The notes below the pieces were generated by a model. That model worked only from the letters and a program-made list of their open reading frames with translations. It was not told where the DNA came from and did not search any database. A program made the translations under genes and the position numbers. Positions 11,961 to 24,483 of a stretch of 64,000 nucleotides of DNA are shown in pieces. The stretch lies in the NCBI GenBank assembly GCA_036345935.2, contig JADWOT020001439.1, positions 1 through 64,000 of the forward strand. Direction: 5' to 3'. Each line of letters starts with the position of its first letter. The first letter of the stretch is position 1. The stretch comes from Taenia hydatigena (lineage: Eukaryota; Platyhelminthes; Cestoda; Cyclophyllidea; Taeniidae).

Positions 11961-12489
11961 CAGCCGGTCGTTGGCCCTATGATCAGCACGTGTGCCTACT
12001 AACCACACCATCTGTTAAAATGCCTGTTGCCAAATTGTTTTAGTGAAGCTGAGTTTGCTAGGTTTATTGAGTCGATTCGATAGCGATAGGCCAGCCGCAT
12101 TCAACGCGCATTGCGCTCATTACATTTTGTACCGTGTTTGATAGATACTGAACAATACGCCATGGGCTCGAGTCAGATTAAGATTAACGCAATGATGGGA
12201 AGCAACCTAAAGCTTACATTGCAGCGACGTTTGCAGCCTTAGTTGTTACTCCTCCGCACGTCTTCCTGCTTACCGAATGGCATCGTTGCTCTGACTGCCT
12301 GTGTCCAACAAAAGTACAGCAGTATAAGTAATTGACACGGAAAAGAGAAGATTTATGAATTTAAATTATGTGACATGTTGAAGGGAGCTGATTGTAGGCG
12401 CGATAAGGGAATGTCGTTTAGAACAAAGTTCTTAAGTTGAGGTAACTTAGCACAGGGAATAGTTTGAGATCATACAACCAGTTAGCAAG

Positions 12490-12850
12490 ATCATAGCTTA
12501 GCAAAGCTTGCTCTGAGAAGAAAGAAGATATATCACATGAAAAAAGCACATTTGTTTAGTTAACAGAAAGAGAATTCGGGGTGCTAGCACGCTCTAAACA
12601 CCAGTTCGCCTAATGATGACAAAACAGCCAACAACTGCCACGCAATCTTGATCAATGTGCATGCAGTGGAGCTTCGAAGTGTTACGCGATCTACAGCCGA
12701 GTCGACTCTGCAAAATTCAGCCAGTTCAAGCGCTTAGGCAAAGGAAGTGTAGTTCCTCCTCTGTGTTGTCTATTCATTTCGAGGATTCCATGGTATGAAC
12801 GACTTATTGCGGGCTCCATTTAGGACAATTAGTTGGCAGCTGGAATCTCT
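12490..12850 (+). repeat. Block E, copy 1
   Basis: This matches 43265-43695. The clearest shared part is 'atgcagtggagc' followed by 'tcgaagtgtt' (12661 and 43521) and 'ctccatttaggacaa' (12817 and 43675). It ends the B-C-D-E series that is repeated at 38.5-43.7 kb. Confidence 0.85.
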
Positions 12851-15800
12851 CACCTCAATTTTTACGCCTTTCGCAGAAGACAAGCCAGGAATGAAATATC
12901 GACAATGCTGAGGTATAATTAAATGGATAAGTAAATGATGTGTGTGGATTCGAAAGCAGAATTTTGCGCCTTCCATTTAGTCGAGATGGTGCAGACTAGC
13001 ATGCAACTTACGGCATAAAAGCACCCAACTTTTGTGTTTTTAGGGAGAAGGGGGTAAATGTGTGCAAAGCCATATGTAGTCTGAGTCAACAGGGAAAGAA
13101 GGGAATGCGGTGAGATGCCTGCTAACATGAAGGGTCGCTAACATGTGCTACGTAACATCAACCCACAGCAAATTGTCTGGGCCTAAGGCTCTTGAACAGG
13201 GCAGAAAACCTGGCTTTTCTACCAATGATTCAATCCGGCGGTGAATAACCATCTCTCTCCTTTCCTAAGACACGGTGTGATGCTACATTTAAAATTCTAG
13301 ACCAGTAATTTGGCGTGTTTGCATCGCTGTTTACTCGATAACGGTAACAAATAAGCGTCATTGGGCGAATTCAGACACACTGCTGCCACTGAACAAGGAA
13401 CATGAGTAGTAGGCGCAGCCAAAACAACGCACCTTAAGTAGGTTTTTGCGTGAGAACCATTAAGCCTTTTGAATGTAGATTCAGATGGTTTTGAAGCTAG
13501 TTGATGATAGTCATGGTGAGAATCGGTGTCAGGCGCATTAGAGTGCTAATTAGGTAAAAGGCACAGCTGTGCTGCTTATATCGGTCATGAGTAGTACTTA
13601 ATATGGCAGTGGTCAGTATTTCATTAGCCCTCTGTAAAGGCCATCATCACCCACCCCTTATCTTCTGCAGTATTTTGGCTCCTTGGTCTCCTTGTGGTCC
13701 ACTTCTCTTGCCCTGTGACATTCCTCTCTAATATCGCTAGCAAATTAGTCGCCCTTTTGACAGGGAAAAATGGTGCACCGACATCAGATAAGTAAGTCTG
13801 ACAGAACGAGGCAAGTGTCGGTACAACGTTCTGCATTTTACGCATCAAAGTGAAATCGGTAATATTGACATCGGATATGTGGTCTATTTTGTAGGCCTTC
13901 AAAGCTGTCCCACAGCTATTCATTGTGTGCCATACTGTTTTCGTAAACACGTCGTTTTTGAAGAGCAACACACATGAAATTGAGAAGCGTTAAATATGAC
14001 TAGATCTTGAGTATGGTGCCTTCACTCCAAGCACCCTGATTTCCACCAAAATATGAGCAAAACACCGCACCAATTACTAAATCAATCGAAGTGTTAGCAC
14101 CATACACAGAAGGACCCGATAGCTCCGATTTGAGGTAACTCCACTAATGCAGCGTGGGCAGATATGGCCTCCTCCCAATGCCACACGTTCCCTTAAACAC
14201 CCAGAAGCAGAGCACAAAAACCACGCCGGTGAAATTGGGCCCACGTCTAAATGAATGCTAAGCATTTTCAGAAAATTAAAGCAGTTCAGACACTCTTCTT
14301 GTCAATAATCTTTTAAGCTACCCTCCATTGCGCCAACTGATACGATCAAGGAGCTACGATATGCTTGATCTCGGTGTTGATACTGAAGACATGGGAACTA
14401 CTGTCAACAATTGGGGTGAATCTGCAACTACTTCGACTTCGGCCCAGTAACTTTAAGCATGCCAAGCAGGAGTACTTCAGTAAAACGACGGATTCATAGA
14501 AGATAATGTTGAGTCGGTGCAGGTTTGATTGCAGGCGGATGGAACCAGGCCTAAGTTGGCTACGCCCGCAGTCACTAAATTTGCCAATTTTCTACTACCG
14601 CCTTACGCAACTGCTACATAACGTGTAATAACAGTTTGGAACTAAACTTAAAATTCTGACTTGGCGTAGACTTTGCCTAGCATGCAAATGCCCGTCAAAT
14701 ACCTCCCTACAGGCACCCACTGCAAACAAATGCTGATGTTAGCTTCAGCGATGCTGCATTGCTCACATTTGTACAAGTGCGTCTGTGAAGGCGCCTGCGC
14801 ATGTCGGCCGATGAGTTGACTACCTCGCAGTGAGAATGCCTCAGTCCCTTCTATCGTCCACAGCTCGCCTCTCTGCCATCCAACACATCCGCCTTCTCGC
14901 TCAACATGCAATCGCCTATAGTATCGCCAAAACCTCATGCCAAGTGTGTCGACAACAACGTGAAGTATAAAAGATTCGAAAACGGCGGTGGAAGTAGAGA
15001 ATAAAGATAGCTAGAGAGAAGCCGTATGACACTTTTGTTTAGTCTACTTCGCATGAATGATTCCCTCAATCAATCATATTTGAAAGGCAAGAATATTATC
15101 ACCGAGTTCTCAAATTACTTTAACTTTTAACTCTATTGCACACTAACTTGCTGTTATTCAGTTTAAGCTCTTACCTAGCCTTTGATAACGATGAAAATGA
15201 TTGTCGTATCTTGCTGTTCCTAAACAAAAATACCACTGTAGTAAAAATCAGGCCTTTTATCACCAATTAAGGAAAGAATTAGAAGCTTAACGCATCTGCT
15301 TTAGCAAGCTTGACTTTTGAAAACTCAGGAAATCATTCACAGAAGTAGTAGAAGATTGGCTTAAGACAAAACTAGTAAGCGAAAGCTTAAAATCAAGAAG
15401 ATACACGGGTTTTGTAAGGTTTTGCTCAACAATGCATAAAGCCCATTGCACCTCGCATCCTGTCGTTTGTCTAATTACCCCTTAACTAATCTATCTTTCT
15501 TTTCCTTACACTCATTGCTTAAAAAGCTTGTCATGTAAATCTCAAACCCTTCGCTTACCTAGAGACTGTTCTCGTAGGTCTTGTTTCAACCACATCCATC
15601 TAGGAATGTGCCAACCTAAGCTTCTTCACCCTTTGTTTCGCCATTCGGCTACTTCTGCGCCGTCAAGTTTATGCTCAACAGAAGGGCATAGGATGGTAGG
15701 TAGCTCTGATTGCACAACCCTTTAGCATCTTGCGATAGTCTTTACAAAAATGATTTGAAGACCACTTGCAATAGCAAACGTTCCTTTAAGGCAACACAGT

Positions 15801-17450
15801 GTCCTGAGAGCAGAGGAAGGGCATAATGTGCAATTTGACAACATGAACTAGGGATATGGTCAAAGAGTCACAGTGCAAAGTGCATAAGATTATACGAACA
15901 TTCAAAGTAGCAAAGGAAAGAAGCGATTCTAATCTTTTATGACTTTTGCTGGCTTTTACTATAATTTCAATATGCCGCAATACGCGGCCCCATTCTTCTG
16001 TGTTTTAAAGTGCCAAAATCAGCAAAGCCTCAGAATAACGGATCAAATTGAAGGCTAAAGTAAGGTTTATCGAGCATCCTCAGACGCAACAATCAATGCC
16101 GTCGAATACACGGCTTTCCAAATTTTCATGCTGTAATTCCTGATAAAGGCCTTTGAGAGTATGTTCTTGCTGTTTGAAATTGTTTTACTATACGCAAAGT
16201 CTCTTTTAATTCTCCTCTTGGCTACTCATTGACAGAATGTAGTCAAGTCGAAAGCGAAGCCAGTTCTCTCACTTCTCGGTAAACAAATGCGTGACGAACC
16301 TTTGCATCATGCATATGGATGCGTGGAACAAGGCAATGAGCTGTGCCTTGCCCATTACTCACATTGGAACCGCTACCACAGTCGGTTCTTTCGTGCCACC
16401 AGCAGAGTATCTGTCGCCGAGCCTCAATTCATCGGTCGGCAGGTCGGAGTGAATGATGAGCGCAGTAGTCAGGCCGATACTTAGTAACAACTGATTGGAA
16501 GAGACATACGCTCTCACTTAATTCCTTATCACCAGTGCTGCTTTGTTACTACGCTAGAGTCAGGTATTTGTGTGGGGCGTAGACACTGACACCCGCTTCG
16601 ACATCCCTAAAGATGCCTTCTAATCTTCTAGGTTGCAAGGGAACCGATAATCCTCCTCAGTACTTCCCTGAGCACTCCCCATTAACTGCTTAAAGCAGTT
16701 TAGCTTAAAAGTGCGATTTCACTGAGAATAGTGACAGTGTTCCTGCCATAGTGTGTTTCTATTAATTACGCGTGCAGTTGCTTCAAATTAACATGTATCC
16801 GCATTATCTGCATCGAGTTGTTTCATTTAAAAAAAGATTTTCGCTAATTAGATAGCTGAATGCCAAACTATTTTCTAAGGCAAAGCAAGGGCACGTTGCG
16901 ATTTGTATTAGTTTAGCCAACATCTTAAAGATGTGTATATATACCTGTCCACCTTACGTCACGTCATGTCACATCGCGTCACAAGACACTATAGCATTTT
17001 CGTGCATTATGCCCCAAAAACCACATTCTAAGATCTAACGGGTTTTCCATTATTGATGAATAAGCCAGCATAATCTTATCATAAATTAAAAGAATGCGCC
17101 GTGAGGACTTGTACACATCCTTCCAAACAGATCTGAGTAGCACCTGGGAGTCTGTGTTGGTCGTTGGGCTTTGCTGATTGGCCAGGTAAGAGAAGTGATT
17201 AGAACTGGATGATGATCACTTGTCCCATAAAAGAAGCTTCATTTTGGGAGTCCTTATCAGATTTTGCAAAGTAATGTCTCAGGTCGGCTTGATTAACTCT
17301 GCGTCCGTTGAATGGCTTCATTAAGTCCCTTAAACATTCATGCTCTCTCCGACAGTTGTCAAAATTTAACATTAAGAGTTCCGTATAGGAGGAGCCAACA
17401 GAGGAGCGATTAAATCAAGACCCTTCCATTCAAGCTCTCGGTATCCACCA
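12851..17450. other. Long stretch without recognised features
   Basis: I find no block copies and no convincing genes in these 4.6 kb. The longest frame is 115 codons on the minus strand (13624-13971), without a recognisable domain. A small cluster of CGTCA-like pentamers lies at 16956-16983. Confidence 0.5.
16956..16983 (+). repeat. CGTCA-type pentamer cluster
   Basis: About five imperfect copies of the pentamer CGTCA/TGTCA lie in 28 bases, including two overlapping ACGTCA half-sites of the kind bound by CREB/ATF factors. It is the only compact short repeat I noticed in the quiet 12.9-17.4 kb stretch. A regulatory role is speculative. Confidence 0.3.
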
Positions 17451-17454
17451 CAGT

Positions 17455-18222
17455 GTGAAGGACATAAAATGGGTAGACGTACACCTCTGCAGGCTGCTTT
17501 TCTTATCAGACAAGGAGGAATGCATTTATTATTTTGATTATGCAAGTCAGTATTACAATAAAGGAGAGAATTACGTTAGTGACCTCACTTCGGAAGAGTT
17601 TCCTGCTGATGCACAGGCTCCGATTAGCTGTTTGATCACCACGTCGTGTCGTTGCACAAGACTGTCGCCATGCCGGATGAGACGCTGCGAATACGGCTTG
17701 CCAGTACTGCATTCCGCTTCCTCTACCCGTCTCTGCTTGGACGTGTCTATGGATGTCCCAAACTTTTCAAACCAGTGGATTCCATTCTTAGGAACAGCAG
17801 GTGGCATCATACTGAGCCTGCGTGAATGGTCCGAGAACGGTGGAGAAGGAAGAGGAAGGATGCAGCTGAGCGACTATGACTGGGTCATTTTATATCTTGA
17901 GTATCCGGACTTTGAACATCGGAATTATGGACACCTGAATGCCCTGGCCAATGTCCTCACGTCAAAGCAAACGCTTATTGTGACAGGCTCGATGTGGCAA
18001 ACCTCAGATCTCCATCCAAACTTGGGCTACATACAAAAGATATTCGAAGCCTTAGGTAGCTTCGACTTCCTCCCTTTTTTCGACTTACCTGATAGTTGTC
18101 GCATTCAATGCAACAGGCGGCAAAATGATTGGACGATCAATTTAGTGGAGATGGTACAGTGGGCCTGTCTCCATGTCATATGGAGGAGAAGTAGAGCTTT
18201 ACGCGGTTTATCTTGTATGTGA
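17455..18222 (+). other. 255-codon open frame over block I
   Basis: This is one of the two longest open frames in the window, beginning at a GTG codon. The last third (from about 17870) is a repeated unit: 26985-27245 shares MQLS, the stretch ending HLNAL/VANVLT/FTTKQTL, VTG(S/T)MWQT and CNR without an internal stop. A third copy on the minus strand at 56775-57030 shares SMWQTLD and KMFED before stops. The first two thirds (tyrosine-rich start DYASQYYNKGENY, then many Cys and Arg) have no counterpart here and no recognisable domain. It may be an exon-bearing repeat rather than a gene; there is no ATG start with a matching second copy, no poly(A) signal I can assign, and no family match by eye. 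Confidence 0.3.
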
Positions 18223-18240
18223 TCAGCCAGTCCATGACGG
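17860..18240 (+). repeat. Block I, copy 1
   Basis: This is directly repeated at 26985-27400 and inverted at 56775-57030. Shared strings include 'aaggatgcagctgagc' (17857 and 26985) and 'caaagcaaacgctt' (17965 and 27090). Downstream of it in all direct copies lies part of block J. Confidence 0.85.
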
Positions 18241-18289
18241 CATTCAATAAAGCGCTTGCAAGCTTTCAAAATAAATGCTATGCAATAAT

Positions 18290-18530
18290 GCTTGAAAAGA
18301 CCTACACTTTTTATGAATGCATTGGTTGGATTCGGGACAAACTAAAAGTGATTTCGAACCGTAGAGCCGTAGGCAATTTATTAGCTTAGTGCTACTATCT
18401 TTTTGAAGGCGCCATGTAGGCTATAACGGTACCTTCATCTCTCAGCACTTAGCTATTGCGTGTGAGGATAGGAATTTCCTAAATACTAGTAATTTTAAAA
18501 TGCAACTTTGATGCAGCAAAGGCTGTTTGC
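18290..18530 (+). repeat. Block J, partial copy
   Basis: This matches 62770-63010, the first part of the right arm of the 62.77-kb palindrome. The stretches 'tacactttttat' and 'agccgtag' plus the following pattern are shared. It stops before the conserved exon-like segment of block J. The sequence from 18531 to 19000 shows nothing further. Confidence 0.7.
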
Positions 18531-18999
18531 TTACACTATGTGATTGCGCTTAACAATGTAACATGGCTGATAACGGCGATGGTGTACATGAAGGCGATGA
18601 GGCCTATGCGCATTTGTGTGATTGCACAACCCTTTTGCAACTATTACTTTTTAATACCAGCACTGCCTCACGTCACGAATGGGTAACAAATATTTCAACT
18701 ACTGAGCTACATTAGACTTTGCTGCATTCATTCGTTCTTCGAAGATGGTGCAAATACCTTTAATGTTTGCTGTTTCTGCAATCAATCCACCATCCAGGCA
18801 GTTTGATCCTTCATGCGGATGAGGTGACATGCGTCTGGATGGGTGCCAAATAGTTTATTGTTGCATAGTTGAATCTACGGAAGGAATCAGATAATTAAAT
18901 CCAGTCTCAATATGGTTGATGTCGGAATAGCAAAGAATTAGAAGCCGTCCAGTTATGCAGAGCAGCTATACTTGGACTAACACGCATCACTTTTTGGCC

Positions 19000-20785
19000 T
19001 GAGAGATGCTGCAGGTGACCGATCAAACAATCACAATGCCTTGTGTTAAAAGGGGACAAATTACTGACACCAAATCCACCTTGTTTGCATCCAGAACTTG
19101 TGTTTCTTTTCATAAATATTGTAAGACCGATGTATATTGTAAAGCGACAAGCAAATGCAATAGTGGACTGTATTTAAAATCTGTTTTGCAGTGGATTTAA
19201 TCCTCTCAGACCGCTCCTACTTATTTCTTTTCAGTAGAACCACAGAACAAACAAGTATGTGTTTACAAGTTGATGTATTTAAAATACGCCTGATTACACA
19301 ATATACAGCACTCAAAGCATTTTTCTCCCTTAGCAGCAGTTTTGTTTGTAAAATGCTACATTCGCTGACATTGTTTCGAATTGCTGTCCGAGCGTTATTT
19401 GACACCTTTGTAAGGTGGTTTCGGTTCTAATTTGCAGAGTGTTCCGCGCACTTTTTTCTTGTTATCATTTAAACACGAAACCCATATTAAAATTAGATTT
19501 ATTATTTAGTACTGTAGAATCAGAGACATGTTTTATGCGTTCATACCCATTGTGTGGCCAAGATCGATGTTCGATTCTGACTGATCATGGATTTTGATCC
19601 GACTTGTAGACCGATCTCGATGTTTTGCTAGAGAGATGTCAGTAATGTAGTGTGCTGTTTAAAGCGCGTTGAAGAAAGGAGGCTTGCCTAAGCAGGCAGG
19701 TGTCGAGTAATACTTTCCTGTGCTCTTTTCGTTTTTAACTCCAGATGGTGAGGCTACGGAAAAGTAACTGCCATCTGAATAAAAGCCGCCATACTTGCCT
19801 GCTGACGGCTTTGAGTTAGGCTTGTGTTTACGTGGTCAGGACACCACTGACCACCTGATACGAAATTCATTCTAAAAGGTAGAAAAGCGCACAAGAATAG
19901 TTTTGTGAGTGGATTACAGCTGGCCAGAGGAGACAGCCTGGTTTAGAGCCTAGAAAACTAAGGGATTTTAGGGGCGCCAATCTGTAGCAACTGATCGTTC
20001 GTTGTTAATCGTTTCGCTGTGAAACATATCAGTACACATGGGATAGCACACGCAAGTATTAGGTCCTTAGATGTTGATGAGTTTTAGGTGGTCCAATCAA
20101 TAGACGAAAATCCATGGATTGTGGCGACTGTAGGGTGCAAAGCTGAACTGCTGACGTGATCATTGCAGCCTCGGTGGCAACGTATCTATTGACTTCCACA
20201 TGTCAACTGCTAGCATTCATGTAATTATCTCAGCATAGTCTTCTTAGTCCGAGGAGGGATGGTAGCATGATTCCATGCATGAAAGCTACCAAACTGCTAA
20301 ATTTCGTAACTCGCACTTTCAACCGTTCAAAAGAGAACGGCTGCTTCCATAGAAGTGTAATATTTGGTCAGCAGTAATCCCTTAGTTGCCTATCCAATTG
20401 ATTGCAATTGCAGATGCGCCGTTTTAGCGCTATGCAATCACAGGACATATAAGGAGATTGTGGGAGCATTGGAATGCAAAACGCTCATCTCATTCGTCGC
20501 AAAATGTTTGTGTGCATAGAATGGTGTACACTAGTTAAACCAGTTGTACGCGAAGATTATAAGTTTGCCAGCTGCTTACTCAGGGGACGCTAAATCGCCT
20601 GCATGTAAACTGGGTGAGTCGGTGCTGGCGGTCCGTGAGGAGGACATAAATTCCACTTCACATCAATACTCCACCAGCTGCATAGCGCTCTTCCCTCGGC
20701 AGCCTTATTTATTATGCCCATCCCTCAGATTAGATGACTCTAATTAGATTCCTGCCCTGTTGATGAACACATGCATCATCACTTA
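19000..20785 (+). repeat. Block B, copy 2
   Basis: This is colinear with 4500-6220. Shared landmarks are 'aaaatacgcctgatta' (19280), 'gaaaatccatggattgtggc' (20106, identical to 5587) and 'ggtagcatgattccatgcat' (20261 and 5774). The gap relative to the first copy is only a few tens of bases in places. Exon relics within it are described separately. Confidence 0.9.
19070..19420 (+). pseudogene. Two-exon relic inside block B
   Basis: The first exon-like frame (about 19070-19192) encodes a Cys-rich piece, RTCVSFHKYCKTDVY, ending LKSVLQ, where GTGGAT could be a donor. After a pyrimidine-rich acceptor (ttatttcttttcag, ending about 19234) a second frame runs through VDVFKIRLITQYTALKAFF to a GTAAGG donor near 19410. 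In the inverted copies at 680-790 and 54205-54300 the first exon reads CTPFCKFCKDDVD and CTPYCKFCKDDVD. In the 38.55-kb copy the second exon keeps VFKVRLIKQFEAI. The shared amino-acid pattern with splice-like borders suggests a real ancestral gene, now broken in every copy I can see. The family is unknown. Confidence 0.45.
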
Positions 20786-22469
20786 CTAATTCAAAAATCC
20801 GCCTTGAACGCTATGAAAATTGGGTTCACATCAAAGTGCAGGATTATTTGTCGTATCCTGTTCTTTTTAACTGCGCCTAATTGACAGCAATTCCTCCAAA
20901 TGAGCCACTGTTGCGATTTGATCACTTTGCGCACTTGGACTGACTTCTACGTGAAGCAGAGCAGGTAGGTTCGCATTTTCTTTTTGGTAGCACGAGTACT
21001 TTGGTTCAGATGGGATTGCATGTCACAAGACTATGATTTGCCTACCTTAAGCCTAACAACTTCCTTTTTGTTAATTACCGTAATGCAGTATGCGCCTACT
21101 CAATTTTGATTTGGTCAATCATATTTTAAGCTGCAGGAGACAATGACTTGTGGGAATGTCACGTGTTTTATTGCAAATTCCACTTTGTTAGACCCTTTTG
21201 CTCAGGAATTATTATGAGTTCAGTGCATTCGGGCTTATTTTAACCAAAGAACACATATGAGGGACGAGTACTGTAATTCTGCATTAATCTGGTTCCATTT
21301 TCCTTTTTTCAAACATCCGAATTAAGAACTAAGGCAATCTTAGTCCTCAGCTGGTCCATATGACGCTTTACGTGGGCCCAAGTCTTAACCTAAGTAATCG
21401 AGTCTAGTCTTTCACTCAAACAATCTTTGAATTACATCAATCGCTAATCGAAAAAAGACAAGTTAACATGAGACGAGTTTACTCTAAGCGAATGTATGAA
21501 TGTTTTGGGTGGGGAGCAGTCAGCATACCTCACGCTCGTGGCTAAATGGAGAAAAATGACCTTTAAGAAAGAAACAAATTCGAAAGCTGTATAACCCCGT
21601 TTCACTTGCCAGCAGCAGATGGTGCCATTCTCTAACCACTTTGTCCATTCCTAAGACATAAAATCAAGGGCAAAACAGGGAAGCACTGAACCTCTTAATA
21701 CACGTGCATAATTGGATTTAAATCGCTTGTAACTTCAATTTAACCGTTGGTGCTTCATATTCCCTCCGCATTAAAAGGCGTTGCCAAAGCGGCGGAAAGG
21801 CCGAACCTGGTACCTCTGGCAACTGGTACCTTCTCCAATGTATTGGATGAGTGGAAGCGAATATGTTGACTCTGGTCGTCAATGCCTTTGCGCTGATCCA
21901 ATGTTGGGTGCTTAATGGGTGGTCTCTACCAAAGCCTGCATCCACTGAGCCACCCGAAGACGAGTTACTTTAATTAATTTCGCGTTCGGTAGTTTCTACC
22001 GCAATGTTCAGTTCCTCTAATCGTCTACTTGCTTGGAAAAAATATAGCAAAGATGCCCTCATTTAATTGTTGTGGGTTGTTCTGTTAGCAGTTAGTCCCA
22101 TTAAATGTGCGCCACCATTACAGCTTTAGTGTACGTTCTCAGTTTTGTGGCACTGACAGATGTGTCAGTGACCTTTTACAGCGGCGGAATCCACACAGCC
22201 TATCGTAGTCCTCTCTTCGATGTCCCTTACTCGCGCATAAAATTTGGCCTGATTTAATTTTGCTGTCGATGGTTTTGAATCGAGACATTAGCATTTGAAC
22301 TTTTGCACATTAGGCGACTTAGGTAAAGTAAAAACAGCAGAGTTGACTGGATACTGTGAAACCTCTACCATAAAGCCGTCAAGATAGTTGTGCCCAGTAG
22401 AGCATATTGGATTTTGCCCGGCCTCTGCTGTACGAAGAATACCATCGCGATGACGCGATCGGTCACCTC
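20786..22469. other. No recognised feature
   Basis: I see no block copies and no convincing genes. The direct motif 'actgacagatgtgtcagtg' near 22151 forms a small perfect-looking hairpin but stands alone. Confidence 0.45.
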
Positions 22470-22537
22470 TTCATTCATGTAACACTAGCAGCTGTTAGGC
22501 CTACTAAATATCTCTTCGCCACAACGGTCTAACATAC

Positions 22538-22722
22538 CCATTCCCGACATGAACAGCAATGCTGCACGCACCTTCACCACACACTACCACGCATGACATC
22601 GCAGCTAACGAAAGCACTTGTGGCTGTACTTTGGCATCGTAGGATTTATTAAATAGGACTCTGTAATCATCAGGGGCGCAAGCAAGTAGAGCGGTGATCA
22701 AGGCAAGCGCTATTAGCCTCAT
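22538..22722 (-). CDS. First exon of secreted Cys-containing protein (left copy)
   Basis: The frame starts with ATG and encodes a clear signal peptide, MRLIALALITALLACA, then DDYRVLFNKSYDAKVQPQ and a short cysteine motif CVVVCGEGAC (C-x3-C-x4-C) followed by SIAVHV. It ends at a GTATGT donor-like site, so it looks like exon 1 of a spliced gene for a secreted or surface protein. The inverted copy at 31958 keeps the same peptide but has one stop. The C-x3-C spacing and length recall the core of a PAN/apple fold, but that is only suggestive. No downstream exon is evident on this strand, so the exon may be stranded. It points away from the exon at 24181. Confidence 0.45.
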
Positions 22723-24180
22723 TTCTCAAATTAAAATTTCTTGCTCTTACCGTTTGCGTTCGGATTCTTTCGATCGGCCATGCATTATTCCCAAAACTGG
22801 TCAGTCTGTAATTGCGATTGGTTTGGAAAACCCATTTGAATATTTGCAGCCTCCGGAAAAGCTCTCTGAGAAAAGGAAACGCAAAGTATGCAGAAGAGAT
22901 CCACACCGCCTATTACAGCCTTGATTTACGCCACAGACTTTCAGCATTTTAGCTCCCAGCGATGAAGCTAAGCTATTTATAAATTGCATGCCATCGAGCC
23001 TACTCGAAGTGCTAACTAAAGTATTCTTGGCTTAGTGATCCTGCGGGCGAATAGCGGTTCTAATGCAGAAGATACTTTGAACGGGAGCAAGAGGTCTGTG
23101 ATGTGACCGCAAATAAACGCATGCATGCACACAAGGGTCTTTTATTTTTAAATGCAAATGCTTACAGGCGAATGGTAGACTTTTACGCACTGAACTCGAC
23201 GCTTTCACGAGTATGCTGGCGCTGGAGTGAGTTGGTTAATCCTGCTTAAGTTAGGAATTGTTCAAACTCATTTTAATGCCACCAAGAGTCGCAGCATTTC
23301 TCGAGGAAGAATCTAGGGAGTTGTATCATCGGTATCCCTATTAGTAAAAGCATTGCCTTATCAACCGATCTCGCGCCTTCCAGACAATTCATTAGCCTTA
23401 TTTCATCTTGCAGAATTTATGGTGATAGTAAAGATAGTTAAAACACAGTGTCTGTAGCGCAGCATGTGGTGCATGTCTTACAAGAAGTAAGGAAAAATAA
23501 TAGTCATGAATTTTAGCCTTGACATCAGTAGAACGAAATTTTTAAATGTAAGGAATAATGGTAAATTATCGATGTCAGTATCTCATCATAGTTAAAATAC
23601 TCGCAATAGAACGCGGTGCATTTCGCATACAAGCATGATTTAGTATGCATTCATAGGCTGCTAATAATGCATGCATTCGATGATATGCAATCCACTTGTT
23701 TAAATAAAGATGGGATGTGTCTGTGAATATGCCCAAACGGAAGCAGTGTGCAGCGGAAGCACTGCGTTGGTGAGATTAAGTGCGGGATCCCGCGTTAAAA
23801 GGGTTGGAACGAAAGGTATTTAAAACTTTACAACAACGGTCCTCATTTTTAATTGCATGACATTAATAACATCCGCAAACAGTTTAAAACTTAGTAAAAG
23901 TTCACTATTAAAAACTTAACTGAAGGCGACAGTATCGAGCTAAGCATTTTTATTATTGTAAATATGGCGTGTGGCATCATTTCTCACTGAAGCATTCATT
24001 AAAGTCAAAATAATGTATCAAATCCATGTCAATCAAAATATCGCCAAACAAATGTGTCTACGGACGAAATACTTGAAGACTTCGATCTCAATGAACGGGA
24101 TACATAGGCTCTCTTTGAATAGCTGCATTCAGATTTTTTCTAGAAGTTCTTACTTTCGTCAAAGGATAAGCGTTGAATAG

Positions 24181-24393
24181 GTCTTTAAATTTGGACGAAG
24201 TACTGGCTTACGATGTAGTGTCGCTGGTGCTTACGGCGGCCAGTGACAGTAGCCTCAATTGTCGAAAATTATGTCAGATGAAGTAGCCTACCATGACGAT
24301 GTTGATGGAGGCACAGCCCTCCTTACACGTTTAGACAAGCAATCCGAGTATTTGAAAGCGAATCAGCGACAGCTGATAGTGAAAGTTTGCTGG
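24181..24393 (+). pseudogene. Exon relic ending ...RQLIVKVCW (left copy)
   Basis: Bounded by an AG acceptor (ending 24180) and a GTGAGT donor (from 24394). The frame at the start, LNLDEVLAYDVVSLV, differs from the frame at the end, MSDEVAYHDDVD ... KANQRQLIVKVCW, so a frameshift lies in between. The copy at 30259-30487 is open throughout. The acidic N-terminus followed by a basic patch and hydrophobic residues resembles the entry into a first membrane segment. A zinc-transporter-like origin is conceivable but not shown. Confidence 0.4.
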
Positions 24394-24483
24394 GTGAGTT
24401 CCTTTTGCTATCCAACGATTTTCCAGTACAGCTTTTCTACACTACCCACTATGAGCAATACTTCGAAATGTACACCCGTATGG

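Larger units (their letters stand above)
22470..24483 (+). repeat. Left arm of 9.7-kb inverted duplication
   Basis: In reverse complement this matches 30163-32160 along its whole length. Checkpoints are 'gcagcctccggaaaagctct' (22846; reverse complement near 31820), 'agggtcttttatttttaaa' (23134; reverse complement near 31535), 'aaacggaagcagtgtgcag' (23735; reverse complement near 30940) and 'tgggtgagttccttttgcta' (24391; reverse complement near 30240). The spacer is about 5.7 kb. The arm carries two exon-like units pointing away from each other. Confidence 0.92.

Noticed and set aside
13624..13971. 115-codon minus-strand frame
   Set aside because: No domain, no copy elsewhere, no splice or start context; expected by chance in a window of this size.
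24181..24393. Zinc-transporter N-terminus
   Set aside because: Only a basic patch before hydrophobic residues is similar; no transporter helix or histidine loop is present in the window.
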